64,000 nucleotides of DNA from Mrakia gelida (taxonomy: Eukaryota; Basidiomycota; Tremellomycetes; Cystofilobasidiales; Mrakiaceae): contig BRON01000008.1 of the NCBI GenBank assembly GCA_024345305.1, positions 1,240,001-1,304,000 of the forward strand. Direction: 5' to 3'. Positions 10,525-23,659 of this stretch are shown here, in pieces. The notes under the pieces were generated by a model that was not told the DNA's origin, made no database searches, and saw only the letters and a list, made by a program, of their open reading frames with translations. Both the position numbers and the translations under genes were made by a program. Within the stretch, counting starts at the first letter, position 1. Every line of letters begins with the position of its first letter.

Positions 10525-13500
10525 ATGTCCTATCAGCGTGACTCTCAGCCTCGGAGCCCAGCTTCTCCTCACTTCTACGGGCCCAACGGCACAGACGTAG
10601 GACGAAATGGACTCGTGAGTTTCAAAGACGAGAGAAGCAAAAGCTCATCGCAGCTCCTTCCTTCCCTCCCTTCCTTTCCTTTCCTTTGCCAGAGCTCGCC
10701 TCCTGCTCTCTCTGTCGACTTCAAACTCACACACGTCGTCTTCTTATCTACGCCTTTATCTAGCCATCACCTGTATCCAGTCGCTTCCCTCCCATCGCAG
10801 CTCGAGGCGGGAACTTCATTCAACCTGTCTTCCAGCCTCCGTCGCGTCCTCAAGCTCGTCGTCCCTCCCAAGGCTCTTCCCTCTCCTTCCCTTCACCACC
10901 AGCTCAACAGCAACCTCCCTCTCCCATCCAAGCAGTCGATCCGAACCGAGACCACTCCCCATCCTCGCCTAGTCACCCGTACTCTCTCGCCATCCCTCGA
11001 GGTCCAAGGAAGGGATCCCAGGAAGGACCTTTCCTCGGAGCTCAACCGACGAACGGCAGGCAAGATCAGTACGGAGCTGTTGGAGGAGGAGCCTACTACC
11101 CAACCTCGACAACCGGATCTCCATCTGCAGCTGCCTCCTCCGTCTACTCTCAGCCCTCACCAAAGGAATCGACCTTCCATTCCAGCTCTCCAAGAGGTCC
11201 TCCCCCTTCCGAATCGAGAGCTCCTCCTTCCTCCTCGCGGAACCATCACCAGCAACAGCACTACCCTCCTCAGTCTCCCTCCGCCTCCTCGCCTCAAGAC
11301 TACGATCCTCGAGGTCCTCCCTCCCCTTCCAACGGGTATCACTCCAAATCCTCTTCCCTTCCTCTCGCTCTCGCCTCTCCAACTTCGACCAGGCACCACC
11401 AGAGCAGGACGTCGAGCGATCCCAGTTTGAGAGTCGGTGCGACGAGTGTGGGTCGAGATGGACGAGGAGGGAAGCTGGGAGGTGTTCACGAGGAGGGTTA
11501 CGGAGAAGACGGACGGTTGGACGAGGTCGAGTCGAGGAGCAGGAAGGGGTCGATGGATCATCGTCCGACGAGGGAGTCTCCAGCACCTTCACCCTCCCAG
11601 TTCTATCCCTCGGCCGTCAACGGAGGACGAGGGACGGTTCCTCCTCCTCGGCCTCAACCTCCAAGTCACGGTCTCTACTCCCCTCCAGACGCCAACTCGT
11701 CCTTCCCTACTCCTCTCCATCCTCCTCGACCAAACAACCAGCGAGGTGCCTCGTCTCCCATCGTCGGAACCCAGTCGCTCTCGGCAGGTTCACCTTCGTC
11801 GAGGACGTCGCAGTACCCTCGCTCGAGCTCGGACGTCTACAGGTCTCTTCCAGGTGGAGGAGAGGGCCCGTACGAGGAGTTTGGCGTCGCGAGTCCGAAG
11901 AAGGAGAAGAGTCTCACGCCGAGGAAGAGCTCAGGAGTTCTCAGGAGCTTGTTCGGGAAGAAGAAGGACTCCCTCCCTTCTCCATCACCACCAGTACCCA
12001 AGTCGTCGATATCCTCTCCCCAAGCTCCTGCTACCCCCAATGGAGCTCGTACACCAAGTCGAGGAGGACTCGAAGGAGCGTCACCTCGTCAACAGCATGC
12101 GTCGCCGGTTTCGCTTTCGACACCCACCAAGCCGGCCAACCGTCGTCCCAGCTTCGACAACACCATCAACTCCACTCCCTTCGATCCTCCAACGGGTCCT
12201 GCTCCACCATCTCGCTCGAATCAACCTCCTTCAGCCTTCAAACTCTCCTCACCTCCTCCTCGACCCACTCCTCCTCGTCGCTCCGATCCCGTACCATCTC
12301 GCTCACCACCCGCGGACGCGTCGCCAGGACCTTCCTCATCCACCTCGCCTCATCCCATGGCCCACCTTCGACGAGGAAGCGACGGTTCCTCTTCCTCCTC
12401 GCTCTCCTACCTCGCAGGAGCTGCACCTCTCGTTCGGTCGCTCTCCTCCTCGCCTCCCTCCTCTTTCCAACCTCGTCTTCCCGCTCTTCACCCTCATCTC
12501 AAACCTTCCGGATCCCTCAAACTCCTCGAGCTACCAAGCTTCGAGTCAGGTCTGATGTTCGAGGCGGCTGGAGAGGACAGGAACTCGATACGGCTGGCGG
12601 GGAGCCGATCCTCAAAGTCGTCGAAGGACGCGCTGGCGAGTCTCGTGTCGCTGGGGAAACCTCTGGAACGCGACGATAGTTGGGGAGCAGTGTATGCGGC
12701 CGGTCATCCGAAGGAGCAGGAGCAGGAACCGGATCATGCTTCGAGGCAGTCGACGTCGACGGCGAGCGAGTGGGAGGTCGGAGGGGATTTGGATCGAGCG
12801 ATCAACGACCTCGGACAGATCGCTCCTCAACCAGCATCAGTATCAGTACCAGCTCCCTCACCAGCACCAACATCACCCATTCCCTCCAGACCACCTCCCA
12901 TCGCTCCACTTCCGGCTCTACCTCTCCCTCCAGCTCTCCCGACAACCCTCTCGAAACCACTCTCCCCTCCAATCACCCCCTCCTCGAGGAAGCCAACCCA
13001 TCTCTCCATCGCCGTCGGTCTCCCTCAGCCCGGAAGCGTACCTTCTAGAGTCTCCGTCATCGACTCCTCGAAACCTCAACCCGAGACCGCTCCTCTCCAA
13101 ATCCGTCGTCGTCCTTCAGAGGAAGCAGCAGCAGCAGCGGCAGCCGTCCTGGTTCGAGTCGAGGATGGACCCTCAACACCCCCAGTCTCGTCGACTTCGC
13201 TCGAGAAGAAGTCAGAGCATCGACGAGCAAGCAGCTCAGCTTTGGCGATCCTCGCGAAGTCGCAGAGTGATTCGGCGAACCTGGTCCTCCCGAAGGGAGA
13301 CGCTCCTCGATCCATGGTGCCTCGACAGCTCTTGACGACGCGAGCAGCTCGAGCGATGAAGATTCCGAGGCCGATTCGACATGGAGATCTCGCAGACAAG
13401 ATGATGCAGTGCCTTCATACGTGAGTTCTCTTCCTTTCTCACTCGTCTCTGCGAAGCTCGAACGTTGGACGCTGACTACTTCGACGCGTCGTTTTCTTCG

Positions 13501-16500
13501 CAGCCTTCAAACCACCTCGGCTCGAGCTCCTCTCATTCGAGGCATCCTCCTCCCGGTTCTCTACGACGATGAGAGACGAGGATTTGACCCTCGCCAGGTG
13601 GACGACAACAAGGCGATGAGGGGAGCGTGCTTCGACTGGCTCGTCACGCTTCTGCAGAAGGGGATCTGGCTCGAGCAGACGGCGAACGAGAGAGGTGCTG
13701 TATTGGAGGCGGTGGGTGCTTTGCTAGAGAGGTGAGCTCAACATTTTCTCTGTCTCGAACTGAGTGACGAGGGAACAGAGCTGACTCGGTCTCGTCTCTT
13801 GCGATCTCTTCTCGCGTCCAGTCCCGCTCTCTCGATCCAGGCTCTGGAAACCGACCCCGTCGACGGTCAGATTTTCAGGAAGATCATGAGAACCGTCGTC
13901 TCGTTCGTGATGACCAAGCTCAGCAGCAAGGGGATCTTCCAGAACACTTTGAGCTTCGCAGGTCGAATGCTCGGTTCGCTCAGTCTTCCTTTCCTGGCCC
14001 TCTCGACGCGACTTCCCTTCCTGACGACCTTCGTTTTCCTCTTTTCCAGCCTTTGCCTTCTTCCGAGTCGATGGAATCGCCCAACAGCTTCTCACAGCTC
14101 TCCCTGTCTCGAGGATCTCGCTCACGAGGCTCGAGACGCAAGTTTACCTCTCGGAGGCTGCTTCGTGAGTTCTTCGACGCGTTTTCTTCCCTTCGTCGAC
14201 TCCTTCGAGCTTCTTCGTACTGAACCTGCGTCTTTTCGACTCTTTCAGGGACGACAACACCTACGTTCACGAGATGGAGTCCTTCCCTGCTCATCTCGCT
14301 CCGTTCGTCTTCGAGGATCCTCGGAAGTACCTCATGTCGCTCGGGTCGGCTTCCTGCTCGTTCGACGACCCAGACGACGAGGCTGCGTTTAGGTTCCAAC
14401 CGGGAAATTGGCTGAGACGGTGGCAGGTGAGTTTGAGCTCTGCTTCGAAACGCGTCGACCTCAGAACCTCGGAGCTGACCTGATTCCCTCTTTCCTTTTG
14501 CAGTCCGACGACTCGGAGCTCTTCTTCGCCTTCTTCCGAGCCTACCACAAGCAGCTCGTCGCTTTCTTCCCTTCCGTCGCCGACTCGAACCCCGAACGGA
14601 GGATGAAGCCTTCGGCTCTCTTGACTCTTCCTGGCTACGCTCGTGAGTCGTTCTCCCTCTCCCTCCCAGTCCCAGCACGATCCGAACTGACCCGTACCCG
14701 CCCTCGTTCAGATCTCGCAACCATCTTCGCCAACAAGTGCCTGTCGTACATCCAAGGGAAGGTCGTCTCCGTCACCACGACCGCCTCCTCGTCGACCTTC
14801 AACTCGAGCGAGACCGCTTTCGCCGCTGCCTCAGGGAAACCCTCCGTCCTCGAGAACGCCAACCGAAGACTCAGCGAGACGGTCAACTTCCTCCTCGCTA
14901 CTCCAGCCCTCGTCGACATTCAGTCTGGAACGGAAGTCGAGGGAACGAAGGTCTGGGGAGCGATGAGCGACGTTTGGATCCGGTTCTCGGTTGGACGGAC
15001 GAACCTCTACGAGCCCAAGGGAGTTTTGTGAGTCTGCGTCGCTGTTTTTCACTTCTCTCGGCTTCCTTTCTGACTCGATCTCCTTCCTCTTCGCCTTCTA
15101 GCTGCCTCTTCGACCTCCTCGACGCGATCGCCGACCTTCCTCCCGACCCTTTCAAGGACACAACGATCTTCATCCCTTCCGCTCCCTCAGCCGCTTTCTC
15201 CACCTCCTACATCATCTCCACCCTCGAGATCATCCTTCGGAACGGAGATCACGCCCTCACGCTCTGCAAGTGCGTCAGTTTCGTCTTCCAGCACTGGGAG
15301 ACTCTTACCGCCGCTCCTTCGGATCGAGATCGTCTTCTGGAACTCCTCCTCGAACGGGAGACTTTCGAACGCGTCGCTCTCTTCTGGTCGACTTCGGTCA
15401 GGTCTTACTTGTGAGTTGAAACGCTTTCGAGTTTGCTTCTCCCTTCAGCTGCTGACCCTCGCCCACCTTTCCTTCCCTCGTCTTTAGCGTTCGACTCATC
15501 GTCTTCCGACTCTCTCACGTCAAGACCGTCGTCGGAGAAGACAAGAAGCCCACCGAGACGGAGGTCCTCTCGCTCAAGATGCTCAACGTTCGACTGGAAG
15601 CCGTTCGTCGTCGATTTTCGGAGCTCGAGCCATCGGTCCTCGGAGCTCTTCTCGAGGAGGAGGAGGTCGCTCCCTCCGCCTCGTCGATGCAGGAACACCA
15701 CTCGATTCCAGGAGGAGCCAGCATCTCTCGAAGCAGGTCGACAATCTCGATGGTCCCGATTCCCTCGGTGGAATCAGGCCGAACCTCGGAGGACGGAATG
15801 CCGTCGAGGGAGAACCTCTCGGGACCCAGTCGCGTCGAAGGAGAAGGAACGGGAGCAGCGGAGGTCATCGCTGGAGGAGGAGCTCTCGGGAAGGCCACTC
15901 AGTGGTTCAAGAAGAGCTTCGCCAAGAAGAAGAGGAGCGGGAGCACCAACAGCCTCGGAGCAGCCAGCTCGAGTTCGTCCATCGTCTCAGGGAAGTCGTT
16001 ACCAGGGATTTCCGAGGTCGCCGACGAGGAGGTCGATCAACCCTACTCCAACCTCCACCCTCTCTTCACTCCTCTCCCAACGGTACCCAACCCAGCAGAC
16101 ATCCTCTCTCCTACTCGGTCGTCGTTCGAGTCCACCCCAGCATCCCCAGCCGACTCGTTCTTCTCGGAGAAGGCAGAGGACGCGCTTCTCTCGGCGGACG
16201 TTTATCGACTTCGAAGTGGACTCGCCCTCCCTCCCATCTCCCCAACGGATCGAGCCAGCTCCTTCTCCTCCTCCGACCGGTCAACCACCGAGTTCTCGTC
16301 CTTCGAAGGCGACGGCGACCACTCCAACGCGACGTCTCGCTCAACCACCCCAACTTCGGCTCGACCAGGAGGATCCCAAGGCGTCTTCTCCTTCGAGTTC
16401 GCCACCTCCCCTCTCTCGGACTCCTTCGACATCCACGCACCTCCCATCTTCTTCCCTCCCACCCCCATCGAAGCCAACAACGCGTCCCACTCAGAATCGT

Positions 16501-16892
16501 CGGCTCCTCCCTCGCCGTCCCCTCGGATGAGTCGTTCGTTCTCGAGAAGGTCGAGCTTGCTCACTCCTCTCGCTCTGAGCGTGCTCGAGAGTCTCGCCGA
16601 GACTGGAGAGCAACCCAAGAGGGTCCCTTCTCGGAAGGCGAAGGAGAAGGGCTACGACAAGAAGCTTCACCCTTACTGCGTCCGGTTCTTCGCCGAGATG
16701 GAGGACACTTTGCTCGAGTACCAAGAGTGAGTCGCGTCGACGTCTCTCCTTGCCTCCTCTCGAACTTCCTCGCTGACTCTCCCTCTTCTGATCTTTTTCA
16801 GGTGGTACAGCGAAGAAGGTCAAGGCACCATCGGGGACGGCTCTCCTCCTCGACTCACCGTCGGCTGGTCGTTCCACGACGACGACGAGTGA
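10525..16892 (+). CDS. Large fungal protein with DUF1765-type domain
   Basis: The protein is about 1,850 residues from roughly 10 exons. Exon 1 is 10525-10614; exon 2 (10764-13420) joins in phase 0 and encodes a very long Ser/Pro-rich disordered region with a short basic element (GVLRSLFGKKKDSL). The ordered part runs from 13504 to about 15600 and is helical, with blocks such as IRGILLPVLYDDERRG, HLAPFVFEDPRKYLMSL, FQPGNWLRRWQ, WIRFSVGRTNLYEPKG and VRLIVFRLSHVKT. I assign this to the fungal DUF1765 family from recall. A second disordered region (15600-16600) is followed by a conserved-looking C-terminus (HPYCVRFFAEMEDTLLEYQEWYSEEGQGTI split by the last intron). The function of the family is not established. 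Confidence 0.75.
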
Positions 16893-17368
16893 TCTCCCTC
16901 TCCCTCGCTTTCTCCTGTTCTCATCCATCTATCTTCCTAGACGGTTATATCCTTATCCTCCTCTATCATATCTCCCCACACATCAGTTCAGCCTGTTCGT
17001 TCTTTTACACCCCTTACTCCTCATCTTGCTTATCCCTGTCTTGCAATCCTTCTTGTTCTTCTCTCGCTCTCGTCTCGCCCTCGGACTCTCCTCTTTATAT
17101 CCCCTCGCTCTCCTTTGTCTGTTCGTTCCATCTTTCTTTATTGCTTTTGAACACTATCCGGCTCGGTTCGCTCTCGTCTCTTCTCTACTCCTGCATTCTC
17201 TTCAGACTCTCAGTTCTCTCTATCATGACTGTAAACAGAAATCGAGTCGACGCGTCGCTCAGTCTGCTCTCGTCTTCCTCCAACGCGAGGGCCCCCAAAA
17301 GTTGCGCTGAATGAGTCATTTTCGCGTACATCCCTGAGATATCTATGTAGACCAAGTAAATAATCCTT
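16893..17368. other. Convergent intergenic region
   Basis: This holds the two 3' UTRs of the DUF1765 gene and COQ5. It is pyrimidine-rich with no coding signal; one ACGCGT word lies near 17250. Confidence 0.5.
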
Positions 17369-18775
17369 TTAGAGCTTAACACCCTTGTGAACAGAGGTGA
17401 TTCCGAGCGTGTAGTCGGTCCAGGCTCCTCCCTCTCCCTCCCTCAGCTCTCCAGTCTGGAAGCCGGCTTCTCGGATCCTGTGAAACGAGAACCAGAACAG
17501 AAGCAACGAGAGTCAGTCAGTGATCTGATCTCCACAGTCGAGAATGAGGACGAAGGAGGGACGAGCGACGCACATCTGAGCGAACTCGGGCTGGGAAGGG
17601 AACTTCTCGATCGACTCGATGAGGTACTGGTAGGAGTCTCGATCCGACGCGAGGATCTGACCGAGAAGAGGGATCATTGAGAAGGAGTATTGGCGGTAGA
17701 CGCTGAAATAACCCAACCATAAAGGGCAAAAAGCAAAAGGCGAGGTCAGCTCGACGCGAACGAGTGAGAGGGAGAGAGCGAGGAGGACGACGAACCTAGC
17801 GAAGAGAGGGTTGGTGACCTTTCCGAACTCCATGCAAGCGAAGGTTCCTCCAGGCTTGAGGACTCGGTAAGCCTCCTCGAGAACGGCGGGGATGTCGGTG
17901 CAGTTCCTGATTCCGAAGGCGATGGTGTAGAGGTCGATGGAGGACGAGGGGATGGTGGAAGGGAGAGCTTGGGCGTTTCCGTGGATGAAGGAGACCTGGG
18001 GACCTGCGTGACGTGAAGAAAGGGACGACAAGACAGAGAAGCGAAGATTTGGTTAGCTTGGGACCCAAGAGAAGGGCGGCAAGAAAAGAGAAGATGGAGA
18101 AGGAAGGAGAGAAAAAGGTGAGCTCACCTCCGTGGTACATCGTCTTCCTGAACCTCTTCTCTCCCTCCTTGAGCATCTCCTGGTTGATATCCAACACGAT
18201 CACACTGACGTCCCTATCGGCGTGCTTCAGTCTCGCATGGTCCAAGATCCTCTCTGCGATGTCACCGGTTCCACCAGCGACGTCGAGACACTTCCATCCT
18301 TCCTTCCCTCGTCCTCCGGGATCGAGAATCGAGACGAACGAGTCCTTCCACAGACGATGGATACCGAGCGACATGGCGTCGTTCATCACGTCGTACGACG
18401 AAGCGACGGAGGAGAACACTCCTCGGACTGAGAGAAGGAGAGAGAGCAAAAAGAAGGAGATGATGAGCTTCGAACGGAGGGAGGGAGGGGGCCAAAAGGG
18501 ACGGAGGGAGGAAGGAAGGGGAAAGATGAAAGCTCACCGAGAGACTCCTTCTCAGCTTCAGGGACAGTCTTGAACCCAAAATGAGTAGTCTTGTCCGACA
18601 CAGGTGTTGGGGTAGCTTGGGTGAGAGGAGCGATGGAGGGAGCGGGGGTGGTGGGAGGAGTAGGAGTCGAGGGAGGGACGGTCGATTGAGATCTGGCGAG
18701 GGAGGAGATCGCTGAAGGTCGAAGGAGAGAAGACCGGGAGGAAAACTTGGAGAGTTGGGATATCGAGCACTTCAT
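17369..18775 (-). CDS. COQ5: 2-methoxy-6-polyprenyl-1,4-benzoquinol methylase (ubiquinone synthesis)
   Basis: Five exons encode about 318 residues from ATG 18775 to a TAA at 17369-17371. Exon 1 supplies a Ser/Arg-rich mitochondrial presequence (MKCSISQLSKFSSRSS) and a Pro/Thr linker before HFGFKTVPEAEK. The UbiE/COQ5 methyltransferase core follows: VFSSVASSYDVMNDAMS, SAM motif I (LDVAGGTGDIA), the acidic residue strand (VIVLDINQEML), motif II (IDLYTIAFGIRNC) and motif III (YRVLKPGGTFACMEF). The family C-terminus is clear (DSYQYLIESIEKFPSQ, then DYTLGITSVHKG). The enzyme makes the C-methylation in coenzyme Q biosynthesis as part of the matrix-side CoQ synthome. Confidence 0.95.
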
Positions 18776-19999
18776 CGGATGAGATCCTCGAGGAGGTTGA
18801 GAAAGTTGAGAGAAGAAAGGTAGGGAGGTGGGGGAGGGAGTGAGGGAGAAGGGAGGAGGAGGAACGAAATCGAGGCTCTTCTTTGACCTCGAACGATCAC
18901 GTCCTTCTTCCCCTTCCTTCTGCAAGAGTACAACTCCTTCAATCGACTTCATCCCACTGGTCGCATGAAGAATGCACATGCTGGGCTTGATCCCAGTCAT
19001 TGTGAAGCGGTTTCGGTTCTTCCCTTGGTCAGTCGAGTCCCTTCTGTCCCTCCTTGCTCTTCTTCAGCCCAGCTCGAAGCTCACCTTGGTCTCTCCTTCC
19101 CTTCGTCTCTCTTACTTCCCTTCATCCGTAACAGATCGAATACCTTCACTCCTCGCTTTATGAGCCCCGTCCGTCATTCTCGTCAACTTTGCGACCGTCG
19201 CAACCGTGGGCGAAAAGCTCGCTCGTTTCCGCCTTTCAGCCCACTCAGCCCAGCGTTCGCTAACCTGCCTCGCCTCTTCCCCGACTTCAAGACTCGCTGT
19301 GCTTATTTAGGTGGCCTTTTTTTCTGGTCGTCTGAACGAGCTGAATTCTCAGAGGCTCCGTTGTGGAGGCTGATATGAGCTCATGCTCGTTCTTCGAGCT
19401 CAGCCCTCCGTCCTCGTTCTCACTCTGGTTCGTCTTCTTCTCCCCCTTCCTTTCTCCCTCATCTTTTTTCTTGATCGAAGCTGAACTCTTTGCTTCTTGC
19501 TTCTGGATTCTTAGATCTGTCTACTGAAGGAGTCTTCGCGTCGTTGCTCGACCTCGACCGCGAACGTCGTTGGCTCGCGACTCGCTTGCCTCTTCCTCGA
19601 GATGGGATATCCTCGCGGGGAGCAGACCCAAAGGCTAATATAAAGGTATGAGCTGAAGCCTTTATCGGTTCGGCTAAGTCGATGCGAGAGGTGGAGGCGA
19701 GAACAAGGTTGACCTCGACGCGTCGGTCGCGTTTTCAGCGCTCGTTCTCACAATCTGGACTGGCCTGCTCTTCGACCTCCTCGTTTACGTGATTCAGTGT
19801 CTAGCAGCACCACCTGACCCGACGTGAGTTTTTTGTGTCTTTCTCTCGAAATCTGGCTTCCCTTCGCTGACCCGCTCTCATTTCGCTCCCAACTCCGACC
19901 GACACGATTCGTTCCCTTCTCTCCTTCAACCACCAGCTCCTCCTTCCTCGACAAATCTCGTACCAGCTCTCAACAAAGTTGCCTGCCACGTTTCTCGGG
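18776..19999. other. Divergent intergenic region between COQ5 and the BRCT/Myb gene
   Basis: About 1.2 kb holds the promoters of both genes. A TATAAA word on the plus strand at 19639-19644 is about 360 nt before the ATG at 20000. Sequence from 19823 onward looks like a spliced 5' leader (GTGAGT donor). No supported gene is seen. Confidence 0.45.
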
Positions 20000-22900
20000 A
20001 TGTCCTCCTCTCCTAACAACGACGACGCTGCAGCAGGGGGAGTCGAGAATCAACACCTTCCTCTCAACGCTCCACCATCTCCCCTCCCTCCTCCTCCTCC
20101 CCCTCGTCCCGCTCCACCCTCAGTCGCCAGCCCTCCTCCAGCAGGTCCAGCCCTTGCTCTCTCCTCTCCTTACTTCCCTTTCAACGAGCCTGCGATATCT
20201 TTCTTCCTCGATCCCTTCTCTCTCGAAGCTCAGGATCTCAAGAAGACGTTCGAGGTGAGCTCCACCTTCCTTTCCCTCCCCTCCCTCCCTCCCTCCCCAT
20301 ATCTTCCTCCTTCTCCTTGCTCACCGCGCCACGCGCCTCTCCCCTTCTTAGATCACCTCCCAAGCCTACGGCCAGACCTTCCCATCCACCACCGACGCCC
20401 GACTCGCCTCCCACCTCGTCCTCGACCCTTCGTGCGACGCCAACCAGTTCATCAGACGACTCGCTCCAGAGAAGGTCGTTTCGCTTCGATGGCTCAAGGA
20501 TGGATTCTTCAAGCTCGCTCCTCCTCCTGAAGAGGAGTACAGGCTGGGTGCAGTCGAGGAGAAGCAGGAGGAGGTCGAGGGGGTGAGAGATCGAGAGCAA
20601 GAGGAGGAGGAAGACGAAGAAGACGACGGGGATGCTGCTTCGTGAGTTCACTCTGCCTCCCTCTTTCCCTCTTGACTCAACTTCTACTAATCTACTAACA
20701 CAAGCCGGTCTTCGGGCTCTCCAGATCATCTTCCCTTCACCCTCCCTCCGACTACGTCAACCCGAAGTACGCATCGCGAGGAGGATGGCTCAAGTCTGAG
20801 GAGGAGACCTTCGCTCGCTTTCTCGCTTCCGACCCTCGACCTGACGAGAACGGTCGATCGATCTGGGATCAGTACCATCTTGCTGTAAGCTTCACTTTCT
20901 TATCCACGACCCTAGGATAAAGCCTCCTCTCGTGCTCTCTGAACCGAACTCCCTCGCTGAGACACGTCTCCTCCTTTTCCGTTTGCCTCGAGCTCAGCAT
21001 CCCTCCCGAACTGCTCAGTCCTATCAGAACCACTACAAGTACAGGAAGGACGCCTACTTCGATCCCAAGGTCGCCGAGCTCAAAGGAGAGGAACCTGTCG
21101 CTCCCATCCCACCGAACAGTCGCGGCGGAGAGAACGCTCGTCCTGGAACGGACTACGTGAAGGGCTATGCGACCTTCGCGGGTTGGCTCGTGGAGGAGGA
21201 GGAGGACCTGGCTCGATTTCTTGCTTCGGATCCTCAAAAGAACGAGCAGGGGAAGATCTGGCAGCAGTATCAGAGGAGTGTGAGTCGTGCTTTCTCCCTC
21301 CCTTCTGGGAGAGTCAAGACACGCGCGTCGCTGAGCTCCGTTCGCTACCCTTCCTCAGCATCCGTCTCGAACGGTCCACAGTTACTACGAGCACCACCGA
21401 AAGAGGAGGGAAGCCTACTTCGACTCCAAGATCACTGAGCTCAAAGAAGCAGCCAACGGTCAACCCATCGTCTACCAGCATCCAGAAGTCGAGCAGGCCG
21501 AGGCCGAGGAGGAGGAGAGAAGAGAGCTCGTGTAAGTTGCCCTCCTTTCTCTTTTTCTCGGCTGTTTCGTCGGCTCATTCACGTATTTCCCTCCTATGCA
21601 GCGAAACTCGAAGAACCCAGCCGATCTCGTATCGCGAGATGGACGCGAGAACCCAGCCTCTTCCTCGTCGCGTGGACCCCGACGTCGTCCTGTTGTCCGG
21701 TCTCTGCGCGAACTGCAAGGTCGACCGCGCGAGAAAATGGCACAGTTTGAAGGGGAAGGGAGAACGTCGCTTCTGTGGTGCATGCCGAGCAGCTCGTGAG
21801 TCGCTCTCTCCTGTATTTTTCGAACGAACGAAACGAATCGGCCTTCGACGCGACTGACTCCCTTCCTCCTCTGCTTCGTTCGTTGACTTCCTCGTCACAG
21901 ACTACCAAGCCGAGAGAGATCATCCTGGGACTGGGGATGACGCTCTTGCCAGGAGGAGAAGGAGAATGCTACCGAACGCGGATTCCGAATCGAGCTCGGA
22001 GGAGGAGGACTCTTCAGACCTGGCGGAGCTCGACGACTCTCGACCCTCACAGTCAGTTCCAGCTTTTCGACCCTGCTCGTCCTCTGTCGGATCGACGACT
22101 GATCTTCTTCTCTCTTTCCCTCTTACTCCAGATCCTCAAGTCAGCCCACTTCCTCGTCCTCGTCGCGACCCGCTGTCGGTCCCAAGTTCGTCAAGTCGGG
22201 AGTCGGATCTGGTCACGGATGCCGCGACCCTTGGTCGAAGGAGGAAGACGACGACCTCGTCAGACTGCTCGTTCGTCATAAGGGGAGGAGATCCAAGAAG
22301 GTCTGGGCTGAGTTCTGCGTCAAGGTGAGTGAGATCTGCTCACTCCTCAGCTCGATTTCGTTTGAGCGCGACCTGACCACTTCTTCGTTCTTTCTGTCAC
22401 CCTTCCCAGCACCCTCGACGAACCGTCACAGCCGCAAGGAAACGATATCGCCTCAGGAAGGACGTGATGGATCGAGAGATCGCTGCGATGCAGAGGAGGG
22501 AGGGGAAGCAGTCGACGAGAGAACGAGCGCCGATGACGGAGTCGGAGGAGTTGGAGGACGACGACTCGATGGGAGACGACGAGGATTCGGACGACGAGGA
22601 GATGGATCTACGAACGCCAACCTCGGCTCCCTCGTCCTCGAGCCTCTTCGTCGACAGGAAACGTCCTCAGGAGTCTCAGCAGGGATCGTCGTCGAAGAGG
22701 ACTAGGGTCGACTCTCCCTTCAACGCCGCCGCGTCCTCGTCCAGGGCTTCCTCGTCTTCCAGCCACCATCATCAGCCTCAGTCCCACCACCACTCTTCCT
22801 CGCACAACTACGCGTCCGGTCCTAACTACCCCCTCAACCAGCCTCGCCCCTCTCAGCCCTCCTTCACTCAACCCGTCGTCGCGTCAGGTTCCTCCTTCTC

Positions 22901-23348
22901 CTCCCACCAACCCCACGCCTCCTCTTTCCAACACGCTTCTTCCTCTCATCCCGCTAAATCAGCCCCTCCTCCTCCTCAAGCCGACTCCTCCTCCGACGAA
23001 GACCTCGAACCTCCCTCCTTCCTCGAGCTCGGAGCCAGACCTACCGGCTGCTCTCCCTCCTCCATGTGGTGTTTCTTCTGCGGCTGCGACAAGGACGGAT
23101 CAGACACCTTCAAGGAGATCCCCCTCGCTGCCAAGAATCTCGACACGGGAGAGATCCAGAGCATCCGAGCGAGGCTGGCGTGCGATGTGTGCCAGTCGAC
23201 TTGGGAGAAGAGGTTCGTGAGGAAGTTGAAGCTTGGGATGGGAGTTGCGGAGATGGGAGAGTTGGAGAGGTTGGCTTGGGTTACGGAGGTGCTGATTGAG
23301 AAGGGGAGGGAGGTCAGGAGGGAGAGAGTTTATGGGAGGGAGGCCTGA
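20000..23348 (+). CDS. Rap1-like BRCT/Myb protein with GATA-like finger and C-terminal CxxC module
   Basis: Nine exons encode roughly 880 residues. Domain order: Pro-rich N-terminus; BRCT-like region (ISFFLDPFSLEAQDL to VVSLRWLKDGFFKL, residues about 70-170); two Rap1-type Myb repeats (GGWLKSEEETFARFL..HPSRTAQSY and AGWLVEEEEDLARFL..HPSRTVHSY), plainly a tandem duplication; a GATA-like finger (CANC-x19-CGAC, about 21710-21785); an acidic Ser patch; a SANT/Myb repeat (DPWSKEEDDDLVRLL..HPRRTVTAARKRY, about 22205-22450); a His/Ser-rich linker with a basic SSKRTRVDS stretch; and a C-terminal CxxC...CxxC module (MWCFFCGC..ACDVCQSTW, 23063-23200) ending KGREVRRERVYG. The arrangement fits a nuclear DNA-binding scaffold; telomere or chromatin binding is inferred from the Rap1-like architecture only. 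A paralogue lies 5 kb downstream. Confidence 0.85.
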
Positions 23349-23659
23349 AGGGAGGGAGGTTCGACGCGTCCGAGTCGTTGGTTGGTCTTTGCTTTCACTT
23401 GTCATTGTGTTTGGCCTTTTCGCTTTCGTTCTCTCCATCTTTTGCGTACTTCTATCACTGTACTTTCCTCGCCTGATCTTTCCAGTAACGACCTTCTCTA
23501 GCAGCTTCCCTAACACCTCATGCCCACCTCCACTCGTTCTTCGTCGCGTCTCGACTCTTCGTTCCATTTTTCTTTGACGACTTTCCCTCCGCATCGAATC
23601 CTCTTCACAAACGCAGAAAGTCGTAAAACACATAACCATCGTCCTCTCCCTCGTCTTCT
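23349..23659. other. Convergent intergenic region
   Basis: This 311-bp stretch contains only the 3' ends of the BRCT/Myb gene and the gamma-tubulin complex gene; it is T/C-rich with one ACGCGT near 23365. Confidence 0.5.

Noticed and set aside
18965..19378. Open frame of 137 codons upstream of the BRCT/Myb gene
   Set aside because: Composition is that of pyrimidine-rich promoter sequence and no recognisable protein results.
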